Positions 42,228-51,060 are shown, numbered from the stretch's first letter. The stretch: DNA of 64,000 nt from Chitinophagales bacterium (GCA_017303475.1 JAFLBO010000019.1:52594-116593), one strand, 5' to 3'. The notes: generated from the sequence alone by a model not told the origin. Program-made: numbers and translations.

Positions 42228-44453
42228 ATGGACGTATCCGTCGAAACAGCCAAAAGCCTCGGCCTTACTGCCGAAGAATTTGACAAAATTCAACAAATTC
42301 TGGGCCGTATGCCCAACTTCACCGAACTCAGCATTTTTTCGGTGATGTGGAGTGAACACTGCTCGTACAAAAATTCCATTCTGCAACTCAAAACGCTTCC
42401 GCGCAGCGGCAAACGCCTGCTGGTAGCGGCTGGTGAAGAAAACGCAGGTCTGGTGGATATCGGCGGCGGTCTCGGATGCGTATTCAAAATTGAGAGCCAC
42501 AACCACCCTTCAGCCATTGAACCATATCAGGGGGCCGCTACAGGGGTCGGTGGTATTCACCGCGATATCTTTACCATGGGCGCACGTCCTATAGCATCGC
42601 TGAACTCCTTGCGTTTCGGTACACCCGACAATCCACGGATGAAAAACCTGGTGCGTGGTGTGGTAAAAGGCATCGGCGATTACGGCAACTGCTTCGGCGT
42701 GCCAACTGTTGGTGGCGAGGTGTATTTCATGCCTTGTTACAACCACGATATCTTGGTTAACGCTATGTCGGCAGGCATTGTAAAAGCAGGCGAAACAGTG
42801 AGTGCAACCGCTGGAGGCCCGGGCAACAAGGTGTTTATTGTGGGGTCTGCCACAGGCAAAGACGGTATTCACGGCGCAACTTTCGCCTCCGCAGATTTGA
42901 GCGAAGATTCCCACGAAGATTTGCCTGCCGTTCAGGTGGGCGACCCCTTCCAGGAAAAATTACTGCTGGAAGCAACGCTGGAAGCCATCAAAACCGGCGC
43001 CGTAGTGGGCATGCAGGATATGGGTGCTGCCGGTATTACCTGTTCTACTTCTGAAATGAGCGCTAAAGCCGGTTGCGGCATGCGTATTGACCTAAGCAAG
43101 GTGCCTACCCGCCAGGCCAATATGAAAGATTGGGAAATTTTGCTCTCCGAAAGTCAGGAGCGCATGCTGATCGTGGTAACACCTGGTCGTGAAGGCGAAA
43201 TTTTGTCCATTTACGAAAAGTGGGACCTCCCTTGCGCCGAAATTGGTGAAACCATTGAAGGCGACATCCTGCAATATCATTATGAAGGTAAACTGGCTGC
43301 AGAAGTGCCCGCCGACCCGCTCGTTCTGGGCGGAGGCGCGCCCGTGTATGTGCGCGAGCAAAAGCGTCCGGATTACCTCAATGAAATTGCCAAATTCAAC
43401 TTGGATCAAATCCCGGTGGCAACAGATTTGAAAGCCGCCGCCCGTAAATTGTGGAACTCTCCAAACCTGGCTTCCAAAAACTGGATCACCCGCCAGTACG
43501 ATTCCATGGTTCGAACAGGTACCATGACCACCAACAGGCCTTCCGATGCCGCTGTGGTGTACGTAAAAGGTACCGAAAAAGCCCTGGCACTGACCACCGA
43601 TTGCAATTCTTCTTACGTTTTTGCCGATCCGCACAAGGGTGGCATGATTGCGGTTTCAGAAGCTGCGCGTAATATCGTTTGCGCCGGCGGCGAACCGGTG
43701 GCCATCACCAACTGCCTGAACTTTGGCAACCCGTACAACCCGGAGGTATACTACCAGTTTGCAGAAGCCATCCGCGGTATGGGCGATGCCTGTCGCAAGT
43801 TTGAAACCCCGGTAACGGGCGGTAATGTGAGTTTCTACAACCAATATACCAAAGCAGGCCAGACTATTCCGGTGTATCCAACGCCAACCATTGGTATGTT
43901 GGGTTTGCTGGATGATTACAACCGCATGATGACCCTTGACTTTAAAGCAGAAGGGGATGCCATTTACCTGATTGGTACCAGCAGGAACGACCTAGGCAGC
44001 AGTGAATACCTACGCGGTGTGTTGGGCGTAGAGTTCAGCCCTTGCCCGTATTTCGATCTGGAGGAGGAGTTTGCCATCCAACAGGCCGTTAAAGCGTTGA
44101 TTAGTCGGAATTTGGTACAATCTGCACATGACGTGAGCGATGGCGGCGTTTTGGCCAACCTCATCGAAAGTGCTATGCCACGTGGTTTGGGCTTTGAGGT
44201 TCAGTCGCGCGATGGAATCCGGAAGGATGCCTGGCTTTTTGGCGAGGCGCAAAGCCGGGTAGTTGTCAGCGTGCGGACAACCCAGATTGAGGAATTTGAG
44301 CGACTTTTGCAAGCGCAAAACGTAGCATGTGAAAAATTGGGTGTGGTAAAAGGAAATGCGGTGGTGATTGACGGTGAGCACTGGGGTGAGGTTTCTGAAT
44401 GGAAACGCACCTACGAAACGGTGTTGACAGATATTATGACGGCCGAGCAATAA
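42228..44453 (+). CDS. purL: Phosphoribosylformylglycinamidine synthase subunit PurL
   Basis: 741 aa from ATG 42228 (MDVSVETAKSLGLTAEEFDKI); the upstream in-frame TTG at 42162 lies inside the promoter box and is rejected. This is the small, Gram-positive-type PurL: the catalytic IFSVMWSEHCSYKNS (His44) near the N-terminus, the nucleotide loops SHNHPSAIEPYQGAATGVGGIHRDIFTMGARP and VGDPFQEKLLLEA, the second half beginning near TDCNSSYVFADPHKGG, and SAHDVSDGGVLANLIE. It makes FGAM from FGAR, ATP and ammonia in purine synthesis and needs PurQ and PurS, which are not in this window. Confidence 0.96.
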   Translation: MDVSVETAKSLGLTAEEFDKIQQILGRMPNFTELSIFSVMWSEHCSYKNSILQLKTLPRSGKRLLVAAGEENAGLVDIGGGLGCVFKIESHNHPSAIEPYQGAATGVGGIHRDIFTMGARPIASLNSLRFGTPDNPRMKNLVRGVVKGIGDYGNCFGVPTVGGEVYFMPCYNHDILVNAMSAGIVKAGETVSATAGGPGNKVFIVGSATGKDGIHGATFASADLSEDSHEDLPAVQVGDPFQEKLLLEATLEAIKTGAVVGMQDMGAAGITCSTSEMSAKAGCGMRIDLSKVPTRQANMKDWEILLSESQERMLIVVTPGREGEILSIYEKWDLPCAEIGETIEGDILQYHYEGKLAAEVPADPLVLGGGAPVYVREQKRPDYLNEIAKFNLDQIPVATDLKAAARKLWNSPNLASKNWITRQYDSMVRTGTMTTNRPSDAAVVYVKGTEKALALTTDCNSSYVFADPHKGGMIAVSEAARNIVCAGGEPVAITNCLNFGNPYNPEVYYQFAEAIRGMGDACRKFETPVTGGNVSFYNQYTKAGQTIPVYPTPTIGMLGLLDDYNRMMTLDFKAEGDAIYLIGTSRNDLGSSEYLRGVLGVEFSPCPYFDLEEEFAIQQAVKALISRNLVQSAHDVSDGGVLANLIESAMPRGLGFEVQSRDGIRKDAWLFGEAQSRVVVSVRTTQIEEFERLLQAQNVACEKLGVVKGNAVVIDGEHWGEVSEWKRTYETVLTDIMTAEQ

Positions 44454-44506
44454 CCCTTTGCAATACCAGCATGTAACCTGCTGAATTATTTCATAAATTC
44501 TTGAAA

Positions 44507-45571
44507 ATGAATAAGTTTAAATCCTTGTTTCTGTTAATGCTCCCGCTGGTGGCCATGTTTTTTGCCTGCGACGGTCAGGCCAACGGCCATGCGATCAAAG
44601 GCACGGTTTCCGGTGCATCCAACCTTCAGGTAAACCTGGATATGGCGCATTTCGATCGTTCTACGGTTGGATTGGGCAGAGCCACCTGCGATGCCAACGG
44701 CGCTTTTGAAATTAAATCGGAAAAACCCTGGGAAGAAGGGTTGTACCGTTTGAAAATTGGCGCAAAACAGGTGTATTTTATCCTGGATGGTAAAGAATCC
44801 GTGGTTGACATCAAAGGCGACCTGAGCAGCATTGACCGGATGGAAATGGAAATTACCGGTTCTGAAACCATGAATTGCTATGCGGGCATCATCCGCGATT
44901 TGATCAAATCGCAGCTAAAAAGCCCCAGCGATGCCAAAGCCTATATTGATCGCGGCTGCACGCCACTCACCAAAGCGTTTTTGACCACCCAGCTTTTGGG
45001 TCAGAGTGCGGGCCCGTACATGGCAGATTTTAAAGCACAAAGCGCATCCCTCACCAGCTCCATGCCTGGTTCAAAATATGCCACAGACTTTGCTACCATG
45101 GTAACCCGTCTGGAAGCACAGCAAAATCAGATGGCTGCCGAGGAGTCTATTCAGGTTGGTCAACCAGCGCCTGATATCAGCCTGCCGGATCCAACCGGAA
45201 AGGTTCGGACTTTGTCTTCCCTTAAAGGTAAAGTGGTATTGCTCGATTTCTGGGCATCCTGGTGCGGCCCTTGTCGCAAAGCCAATCCACACGTGGTAGA
45301 AGTGTACAACAAGTACAAAGACAAAGGTTTTGATGTGTTCAGCGTATCGCTGGATAAACAAGACGGCAAACAAAAATGGATTGACGCGATCAAGCAAGAC
45401 GGATTGGTTTGGCCAAACCACGTAAGCGATCTGCAATTCTGGGATTCTGCTCCGGCAGCCCTTTATGGCGTGCGTTCCATTCCAAAAACATTCCTGATTG
45501 GTAAAGACGGCAAAATTGTGGCCGTTAACCCACGCAATAACCTGGAAGAGGAACTGTTGAAAGTACTTTAA
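44507..45571 (+). CDS. TlpA/ResA-like thioredoxin-fold lipoprotein with DUF4369-type N-terminus
   Basis: 354 aa from ATG 44507 (MNKFKSLFLLMLPLVAMFFAC, lipobox Cys21). The N-terminal domain (IKGTVSGASNLQVNLDMAHF ... GLYRLKIGAKQVYFILDG) is the beta-rich DUF4369-like module common in this phylum. The C-terminal thioredoxin/AhpC-TSA domain has VGQPAPDISLPDPTGKVRTLSSLKGKVVLLDFWASWCGPCRK with the redox pair Cys253-Gly-Pro-Cys256, then the cis-Pro region SIPKTFLIGKDGK. It probably reduces disulfides of exported proteins or maturing cytochromes, anchored by lipid in the envelope. It is 53 nt behind purL and may be read through from it. Confidence 0.9.
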   Translation: MNKFKSLFLLMLPLVAMFFACDGQANGHAIKGTVSGASNLQVNLDMAHFDRSTVGLGRATCDANGAFEIKSEKPWEEGLYRLKIGAKQVYFILDGKESVVDIKGDLSSIDRMEMEITGSETMNCYAGIIRDLIKSQLKSPSDAKAYIDRGCTPLTKAFLTTQLLGQSAGPYMADFKAQSASLTSSMPGSKYATDFATMVTRLEAQQNQMAAEESIQVGQPAPDISLPDPTGKVRTLSSLKGKVVLLDFWASWCGPCRKANPHVVEVYNKYKDKGFDVFSVSLDKQDGKQKWIDAIKQDGLVWPNHVSDLQFWDSAPAALYGVRSIPKTFLIGKDGKIVAVNPRNNLEEELLKVL

Positions 45572-45572
45572 T

Positions 45573-45604
45573 GAGTGTTTGAGTGTTTGAGTTTTTGAGT
45601 TGGG
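45573..45604. repeat. Octamer tandem repeat GAGTGTTT (about 4 units)
   Basis: Units GAGTGTTT, GAGTGTTT, GAGTTTTT and GAGTTGGG follow the thioredoxin-like gene stop by 1 nt and lead straight into a large inverted repeat. Confidence 0.6.
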
Positions 45605-45694
45605 GTGTCTCATTAGTCATTGGGAGTTTTGAAAGTACCATTTATCGCGTTGATAAATGCCTTTCTTTAACCTGAAATGACCCATGAGACACCC
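45603..45694. repeat. Nested inverted repeat between the thioredoxin-like and barnase-like genes
   Basis: GGGTGTCTCAT (45603-45613) is the exact inverse of ATGAGACACCC (45684-45694). A second stem CATTTATC/GATAAATG (45639-45659) lies inside. It has no T-run, so it is better described as a palindromic repeat than a standard terminator. Confidence 0.6.
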
Positions 45695-45741
45695 TCTGTT
45701 TTTTAGCCTACAGCCGGAATGGCTGTTTACCAGCTTTTCAA

Positions 45742-45749
45742 TACTTTTG
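45742..45749 (+). promoter_or_regulatory. Candidate -7 box of the barnase/barstar-like operon
   Basis: TACTTTTG is a full TAnnTTTG match, 10 nt before ATG 45760; a very short leader would result. Confidence 0.35.
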
Positions 45750-45759
45750 TAACCTCGTC

Positions 45760-46197
45760 ATGAAACAACCCTCTCCACAAAAGCGATTAATAGCACGACT
45801 GATTATCCTGGCTGTTCTGGGGTTATTGGTGTGGTTTTTCTGGCATCGGCAGCAACAGAAACTGGTGCAACCGCCCCCTTCTACTCCCCCTAAAACCGAA
45901 CAGGGCAGTGGTCAGACCACCAATACCAAAGCTCCGGACTACGTGCTGGAGGTATTGCAGCATGTACGCAAAAACGGAGATGCGCCGGACGGCTTTGTGG
46001 GTGGCAAAGAGTTTCAAAACCGGGAAAAAAGATTGCCGGCGAAGGATAGCGGGGGTAAAAAAATCAGGTATTCCGAGTGGGACGTGCATCCCAAAAAACA
46101 GGGGCAAAACCGAGGGCCGGAAAGATTGGTTACCGGCTCGGATCATAGCGCATACTACACTAAAGACCACTACAAATCATTCCTAAAAATCGACTGA
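45760..46197 (+). CDS. Barnase-like secreted/anchored ribonuclease (N1/T1 type)
   Basis: 145 aa. A basic start and one hydrophobic segment (residues about 10-28) act as signal anchor, then a Pro/Thr/Gln-rich linker (30-57). The ribonuclease domain (58-145) has DYVLEVLQHVRKNGDAPDGFVGGKEFQNREKRLP, IRYSEWDVHPKKQGQNRGPERLVTGSD and YYTKDHYKSF. The barnase catalytic residues are all present: Glu106 (SEWDV), Arg122 (ERLVTG) and His137 (KDHYKS). It cleaves RNA after guanosine. A barstar-like inhibitor is encoded 9 nt downstream. It may be a secreted toxin or extracellular RNase used against competitors or for RNA scavenging. Confidence 0.9.
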   Translation: MKQPSPQKRLIARLIILAVLGLLVWFFWHRQQQKLVQPPPSTPPKTEQGSGQTTNTKAPDYVLEVLQHVRKNGDAPDGFVGGKEFQNREKRLPAKDSGGKKIRYSEWDVHPKKQGQNRGPERLVTGSDHSAYYTKDHYKSFLKID

Positions 46198-46206
46198 CCT
46201 TATACT

Positions 46207-46551
46207 ATGGACCTGTCTGATTCCATACCCTCGTTTCCACCCCATGTGCTGGTGGTTGAAATAGATGGCGCCAAAGCCAGAACATTCCGGAGTTTTTACC
46301 CGCGTATTGCCAAGGTGCTACTCTTTCCGGATTATTTCGGGAACAACCTCGATGCCCTCAACGATTGCCTTTGTTCCTTGGAAGTGTTGGGTAATACAGA
46401 CATTGTACTGCTCATCCGGAATGCCCGGGAGCTGTTATCCAAAGAAAAAAAGGAAAAGAAAGAAGCCCTGCTCCAGGTTTTCCGCGACGCTGAAAAATCA
46501 GAAAACCGCTACGATGGCGTGAAATTTCGGGTGGTTGGCGTGAAGGGGTAA
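46207..46551 (+). CDS. Barstar-like ribonuclease inhibitor
   Basis: 114 aa. The barstar core FPDYFGNNLDALNDCLCSLE (residues 40-59) carries both acidic residues used by barstar to block the barnase active site (Asp49 and Asp53, equivalent to barstar D35 and D39). The Trp between them in the Bacillus protein is Asn here. A Lys-rich helix (ELLSKEKKEKKEALLQVF) follows. It has no signal peptide, so it acts in the cytosol, protecting the producer from the adjacent RNase. It is tightly coupled to it (9 nt). Confidence 0.9.
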   Translation: MDLSDSIPSFPPHVLVVEIDGAKARTFRSFYPRIAKVLLFPDYFGNNLDALNDCLCSLEVLGNTDIVLLIRNARELLSKEKKEKKEALLQVFRDAEKSENRYDGVKFRVVGVKG

Positions 46552-46632
46552 GGGGGGCTTTGGGTCATTTATAAGTCATTTTGGGGTCATTTGTGGGGAG
46601 GCATTTTGGAGATGAATTGCCCAACGTGGATT

Positions 46633-46658
46633 GTCATCTTGAGCGCAGCGAAAGATCT
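46633..46658. repeat. Dispersed-repeat-like sequence in a 263-nt gap
   Basis: GTCATCTTGAGCGCAGCGAA followed by AGATCT resembles a short extragenic repeat widespread in bacterial genomes. Only one copy is present in this window, so the call rests on recollection of the motif. The gap 46552-46814 otherwise contains GTCATTT-type near-repeats (46565-46592) and no gene. Confidence 0.35.
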
Positions 46659-46814
46659 GATAATGAAGCTTTTAGCTGGTTTCGCGCAGATTTCACAGAT
46701 CTAAATGGTATGCTTCTGAAGTTTAGTTGGTAGCATGGCCAGGTCTTTCCCTTCAAACCTTTCCCGGAATACCATTCCGGGATACATCAAACCCTTCAAA
46801 CCCCTTCCCTCCTC

Positions 46815-47642
46815 ATGCAACTCACACAAATCAACCTTTTCCCAATAAAATCGCTTGGCGGCATCTCGCTGCAGGAGGCAGTGGTGGAGCGGCGGGGATT
46901 GCAATATGACCGACGCTGGATGCTGGTGGATGATACCGGCCGCTTCGTGTCGCAGCGGGAAATACCGGAAATGGCATTGCTTCGCACCGCCATTGCGCCG
47001 CCATTTTTGGAGGTTTACCACAAGGATGACCCTTCTGATGTTGTCCGTATCCCACTGACCATTCAGGCAACAGATTATCCGAAAATCATGGTGGAGGTTT
47101 GGAGCGATCGCTGCGCCGCCAGATTGCTGGACGAGGCCATTCACCAATGGTTTTCCAGGGTGTTGAAACAGTCGGTTCGACTGGTGTACATGCCAGATAC
47201 CACCAACCGCCGCGCCGACGGGCGTTATGCGCCCTACGGTCAGGTAGTGAGCTTTGCCGACGGATTTCCTTACCTGATCATTGGAGAGGCTACATTGGCC
47301 GATTTGAACAGCAAACTGGAAACACCTGTTCCCATGAACCGTTTCAGGCCTAATCTGGTATTCAGCGGTGGTGAGCCTTATGAGGAAGACAACTGGTCTG
47401 ATTTTACCGTAGCCGATATTCCGTTTAGAGGGGTAAAACCTTGCGGACGATGTGTCATGATAACGATTAATCAAGAATCTGCCGATAAAGCGCAGGAGCC
47501 CTTAAAAACCCTGTCTGCTTACCGCAAAAACGGCAACAAGGTACTCTTCGGGCAAAACGTCATTTGGCTGGGCAGTGAGCCTGCCGTAATCCGGGTTGGA
47601 GATATTATCCGGCCAGATAGAAATCCGCAGTCAGGTTCCTGA
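46815..47642 (+). CDS. MOSC domain-containing protein
   Basis: 275 aa. The N-terminal beta-barrel domain (INLFPIKSLGGISLQEAVVERRGLQYDRRWMLVDD) is followed by a MOSC domain: QVVSFADGFPYLIIGEATLADLNSKL, MNRFRPNLVFSGGEPYEEDNW and FRGVKPCGRCVMITINQ with the conserved Cys that carries sulfur in molybdenum-cofactor sulfurase relatives. It is like the mARC/YcbX group that binds the molybdenum cofactor and reduces N-hydroxylated compounds, but the exact reaction is not known. The 3' end overlaps the convergent methyltransferase gene by 38 nt. Confidence 0.88.
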   Translation: MQLTQINLFPIKSLGGISLQEAVVERRGLQYDRRWMLVDDTGRFVSQREIPEMALLRTAIAPPFLEVYHKDDPSDVVRIPLTIQATDYPKIMVEVWSDRCAARLLDEAIHQWFSRVLKQSVRLVYMPDTTNRRADGRYAPYGQVVSFADGFPYLIIGEATLADLNSKLETPVPMNRFRPNLVFSGGEPYEEDNWSDFTVADIPFRGVKPCGRCVMITINQESADKAQEPLKTLSAYRKNGNKVLFGQNVIWLGSEPAVIRVGDIIRPDRNPQSGS

Positions 47643-48327
47643 ACCACTCGGAGCGTTGCGCACCTTCCTGTAGGCAAACACGTTCCCTGCTGATAGGGTA
47701 GGGCGTGCTTTCCAACTGGATCAGCAAACGTTCCAGGGGCTTTTCCGGCTTGCTATGTACTTCCACTATTTTGGTCCAGTACAACCCCATCGGTACCGCC
47801 AATTCGCACAAACGATATCCTTCCTGAGCCGGTAAAACCACACAAAACCTCCCCTGTGGATGTAGCCAGGTTAGGGCTGCTGTCAGCAATTCCTGCGGCG
47901 TTAGACTCGCAGTGTGCCTGCCCAAACTCCTGGTTTTGTCTGGAGAAGTGGTGGTTTCAGAAAAGAAAGGCGGATTACTCAAAATCAAATCAAACGATGC
48001 CGGCAACGGACCTTTCAGTTGCTGCACCGGACTTTCCACACCCTTCAAGTGGGCTGCCCAGGCACTCTTCTCAAAATTTTGCCGGGCAAGCGCAATAGAC
48101 GCCGGATGAATATCCACCCCATATCCTTCCCAGTGGGCAGTGTTTGCCGCCAGTCGTTGAGCAGCCATCAATGCCACCACGCCGGTACCGGTACCTATAT
48201 CCAAAAAACGGCTCACGCCGGCAACATCGGCCCAGGCGCCGAGTAAAACAGCGTCGGTACCAACCGGGTGAGCGGCCCCTTGTTGGGCAACCTCAAATTT
48301 TTTGAATTGGAATGCTGCTAACGCCAT
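47605..48327 (-). CDS. tRNA1(Val) A37 N6-methyltransferase-like (TrmN6/YfiC)
   Basis: 240 aa from ATG 48327 (MALAAFQFKKFEVAQQGAAHPVGTDAVLLGAWA), the typical TrmN6 start; 22 further upstream codons are unlikely. The Rossmann methyltransferase core has FLDIGTGTGVVALMAAQR (SAM binding), GYGVDIHPASIALARQNF, and the N6-adenine motif LILSNPPFF (NPPF). The late ERLLIQLES and a C-terminal strand complete the fold. It methylates A37 of tRNA-Val in E. coli; the same role here is inferred. It overlaps the ends of both neighbouring genes. Confidence 0.83.
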   Translation of the reverse strand: MALAAFQFKKFEVAQQGAAHPVGTDAVLLGAWADVAGVSRFLDIGTGTGVVALMAAQRLAANTAHWEGYGVDIHPASIALARQNFEKSAWAAHLKGVESPVQQLKGPLPASFDLILSNPPFFSETTTSPDKTRSLGRHTASLTPQELLTAALTWLHPQGRFCVVLPAQEGYRLCELAVPMGLYWTKIVEVHSKPEKPLERLLIQLESTPYPISRERVCLQEGAQRSEWFRNLTADFYLAG

Positions 48328-50467
48328 AAGGTGAAATAACCGTAATCCGGTATTGTCCGGGCAACAAGGCGCCCAGGTTGAGTTCCGGGGCATCCGTAGC
48401 AGTCCAGGCGCCCTGCATGACCTGCTGCCCGAGGGTATTGCTCACTATCCAGGAAAGCTCCTGCCTGTCCAAACCTTCAATACAAATCTTCTGACTGGCG
48501 GGATTTGGATAAACCCTGGGCGATGGTGCAAATCCCTGATGCACAGCCACCGGAAAACTGCCCCAACGTTTCTCAAACTCGGCTTTGAACAAGGCTACAA
48601 TGGCCGGGTCGTGAATGATCAGGGTGTTTTCATCGTTCACGGTTTCTGCCGCAGTCGACCAATTGTGCGAGCCTGTAAGCACCACAGGATCTGAATTCAG
48701 GTCGTAAGCATCAATTACAGCGTATTTATGGTGGAATTCACCTGGCAGATTGTGGTGTTTAACCGCCACCCCATTGTCCAGCAGGAAATCGTATTCCGCG
48801 CCGGCATCCGAAATGTTTTCCATGATGCCACGCACCGGCACACCATTTTGGTGCACGTCAACCAGGGCTTGCCCCAATTCATTTCTGGTAAAGGAAAACG
48901 TAGCAAAAAGCGCCTCGCTTTGCGCGCTGCGCAACACCCGTTCTATCTGTGTAGTAGTTTGATCAGAAGGTGAAAAATAGGACTCCACTTCCCGACCGCC
49001 TATCAGGAAAAGGTGGGGAGTGTTGTTGGTTTTGGCTGCGCCAAAGCGACTTTTCAGCACATCAGGCGTTGGGCCTTCACTTCCCCACATTTCTTCAAAT
49101 TCCAGTTCATAAGTGCGCGCAAGCGATTGATCCTGAATGAATAAGATGTTGTTGAAATCAGATTGAATATTCTGGTTGGTCCAGTTCATGGCGCCGCTCA
49201 TTACCCAGCATTGGTTGGGTAAATCGGCATCTATGACCATGAATTTATGGTGCATGATGGCCAGGTCGTTGCCATACACCACCGGGAAATTGGGCGGTGG
49301 ATCCAGTGCGTTGTTGCTCCCATCGAAAGCGGCCACGTAACGCACCCGCACGCCGCGCGTGTGCGCTGCTTTAACCGCGTTGGTGAGGTCTGCGCGGTTG
49401 TTGTTGTACATGGCAATATCCAGGGTTTGTTGTGCCTGATTGATGCGGTTGATGATTTCGGCTACTACTTCATCGTCGGTCTGGCCATCGGGTACATTGC
49501 CGTTGGCGTAGGCAGGATCAATGTCGTTGTTGAAATATGTTTTAATCTGACCACTTGAAGTAGCGGCTGTCACCATGGGAACAATGGGGGAATAGATGGT
49601 GAATCCGTTGTTCTGGGCTGTTACCTGCACCCAATAAATGGAGCCCGGATTGAGCGTACTGAGTACTTGCTGATGCGCAAGGTTTGCACCCGGCACCTGA
49701 ATCATCTGATTGGGAGCAGGAGAGGCGCCGAAATGTACGGTACAGTTGGCCGGCAGGCTGGTTTGCCAGTTGAGTTGAAAACCATTGGTTTGAAGGTTGC
49801 TTTGCCGGGGTTGCTGGACAAAGTAAAAACAACCGGCTTCGTCCAGATCGCTGGTGTAGCGGGGCAAAAGCTGATAGCCCAGATAATCAGAAACAATGGC
49901 CCGCAAACGAAACGACAATTCCGGCCTTGGCGTGCCGAGCAGCGGGTGGCTGCTCCGGAAATAGAGCTCGGAGCTCTCCCCTTCCTGGTCGTGAATCTGA
50001 TAGGTTCCGGCATTAAAAACGCCTCCCGGACTGTTCATAGACACACAATTGAACTCCACCAACATGCTTTCCAGGCTTTCATCCAGTTCCGATAATTTGA
50101 TCTGTTTGGGCGATGGAAGCGGGTTGCCACTGGAAATAACCGTGAATGACGTGATGGGGGTGATTTCCAGCAAACCAAAGTAATCTACCAGGGTTCCGGT
50201 AACCTCAATACTGTCGCCAGCCTGAACGGCTGATTCAAAACCCGGTACAGAACCCGATCCCGGGAACGCAGCAATGCCTGCACTGGCATCCTGTAAATAT
50301 CGGATTTTACCCAGTTCAGCGCCGCTGGTTACCAGTCCCCTCACGGTGATGGTGCTGCCAACCGGCTGCGAACGGGCCAAGGCAATGGATTGACTAAAGA
50401 GCGGAGAAATACTGCTGAATCCTGTAGTCAGGATCAGCAACAACCGGAACAGATTATTTTGAATCAT
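48293..50467 (-). CDS. Secreted phospholipase-D-like protein with T9SS sorting domain
   Basis: 724 aa. Signal peptide MIQNNLFRLLLILTTGFSSISPLFSQ, then an OB-fold-like domain (STITVRGLVTSGAELGKIRYLQDASAGIAAF, about 35-200) as found in DUF5689/exonuclease-linked proteins. A fibronectin type III-like domain (NGFQLNWQTSLPANCTVHFG) follows, then two PLD halves, each with an HKD motif: HHKFMVIDADLPNQCWVMSGAMNWT and HHKYAVIDAYDLNSDPVVLTGSHNWS. It ends in a type A T9SS domain (RVYPNPASQK ... PGQYRITVISPYG). A complete phosphodiesterase active site is thus exported, perhaps a nuclease or phospholipase. Confidence 0.92.
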   Translation of the reverse strand: MIQNNLFRLLLILTTGFSSISPLFSQSIALARSQPVGSTITVRGLVTSGAELGKIRYLQDASAGIAAFPGSGSVPGFESAVQAGDSIEVTGTLVDYFGLLEITPITSFTVISSGNPLPSPKQIKLSELDESLESMLVEFNCVSMNSPGGVFNAGTYQIHDQEGESSELYFRSSHPLLGTPRPELSFRLRAIVSDYLGYQLLPRYTSDLDEAGCFYFVQQPRQSNLQTNGFQLNWQTSLPANCTVHFGASPAPNQMIQVPGANLAHQQVLSTLNPGSIYWVQVTAQNNGFTIYSPIVPMVTAATSSGQIKTYFNNDIDPAYANGNVPDGQTDDEVVAEIINRINQAQQTLDIAMYNNNRADLTNAVKAAHTRGVRVRYVAAFDGSNNALDPPPNFPVVYGNDLAIMHHKFMVIDADLPNQCWVMSGAMNWTNQNIQSDFNNILFIQDQSLARTYELEFEEMWGSEGPTPDVLKSRFGAAKTNNTPHLFLIGGREVESYFSPSDQTTTQIERVLRSAQSEALFATFSFTRNELGQALVDVHQNGVPVRGIMENISDAGAEYDFLLDNGVAVKHHNLPGEFHHKYAVIDAYDLNSDPVVLTGSHNWSTAAETVNDENTLIIHDPAIVALFKAEFEKRWGSFPVAVHQGFAPSPRVYPNPASQKICIEGLDRQELSWIVSNTLGQQVMQGAWTATDAPELNLGALLPGQYRITVISPYGVSSIPIQKI

Positions 50468-50487
50468 CGCGAGGATCGTCGCGGCCT

Positions 50488-50522
50488 TTTGGGGAATACA
50501 AGCGCGAAGTTCCTCATTTTTG
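50488..50522 (+). promoter_or_regulatory. Weak candidate promoter of the TrmH-family gene
   Basis: TTTG at 50488-50491, 23 nt, then CATTTTTG at 50515-50522 (one mismatch to TAnnTTTG). Transcription would begin near 50529, after the first possible ATG (50527), which favours ATG 50542 as the real start. Confidence 0.25.
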
Positions 50523-50526
50523 CGTC

Positions 50527-51060
50527 ATGGAAAAAAGTACCATGGAAAACTTGGGCAGATTGTCGGTTCCCGACTTTAAATCCCGGGAAAAATACCCGCT
50601 TACATTGGTATTGGACGAGGTGCGTTCAGGATTGAATGTAGGCTCTATCTTTCGTACGGCAGATGCTTTTGCGCTGGAACAGGTCATTTTGTGCGGCATC
50701 ACTGCACAACCGCCGCATCGGGAAATCCTGAAAACGGCATTGGGCAGCACTGAATCTGTATCATGGCGATATTTTGAGGAAACAGCTCAGGCAGTGCAAT
50801 GGCTGAAACAGGAAGGCTATCTGGTGCTGGCCGTTGAACAAACCACCCAAAAGTTATGGTTGCAGGAATTTCAGCCCTTACCGGATCAGCGTTATGCCTT
50901 CATCATGGGTAATGAAGTGGAAGGCGTTTCTGAAAGCGTTTTACCACTTTGCGATGGCGCGCTGGAGATACCGCAGTTTGGCACCAAACATTCGTTAAAT
51001 GTGGCGGTGGCAGCGGGAATTGTGGCCTGGGAGTTTGTTCGGAAGTGTAGTGAATGGTAA
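50527..51060 (+). CDS. TrmH/SpoU-family RNA 2'-O-methyltransferase
   Basis: 177 aa from ATG 50527; an alternative ATG at 50542 (MENLGRLSVPDFKSREKYP) would give 172 aa and fits the possible promoter better. All three SPOUT motifs are present: motif 1 LNVGSIFRTADAFAL, motif 2 YAFIMGNEVEGVSESVL, and motif 3 LEIPQFGTKHSLNVAVAAGIVAWEF, forming the trefoil-knot SAM site. It methylates a ribose 2'-OH in tRNA or rRNA; the target is unknown. It lacks the N-terminal L30-like RNA-binding domain of RlmB-type enzymes. Confidence 0.9.
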   Translation: MEKSTMENLGRLSVPDFKSREKYPLTLVLDEVRSGLNVGSIFRTADAFALEQVILCGITAQPPHREILKTALGSTESVSWRYFEETAQAVQWLKQEGYLVLAVEQTTQKLWLQEFQPLPDQRYAFIMGNEVEGVSESVLPLCDGALEIPQFGTKHSLNVAVAAGIVAWEFVRKCSEW

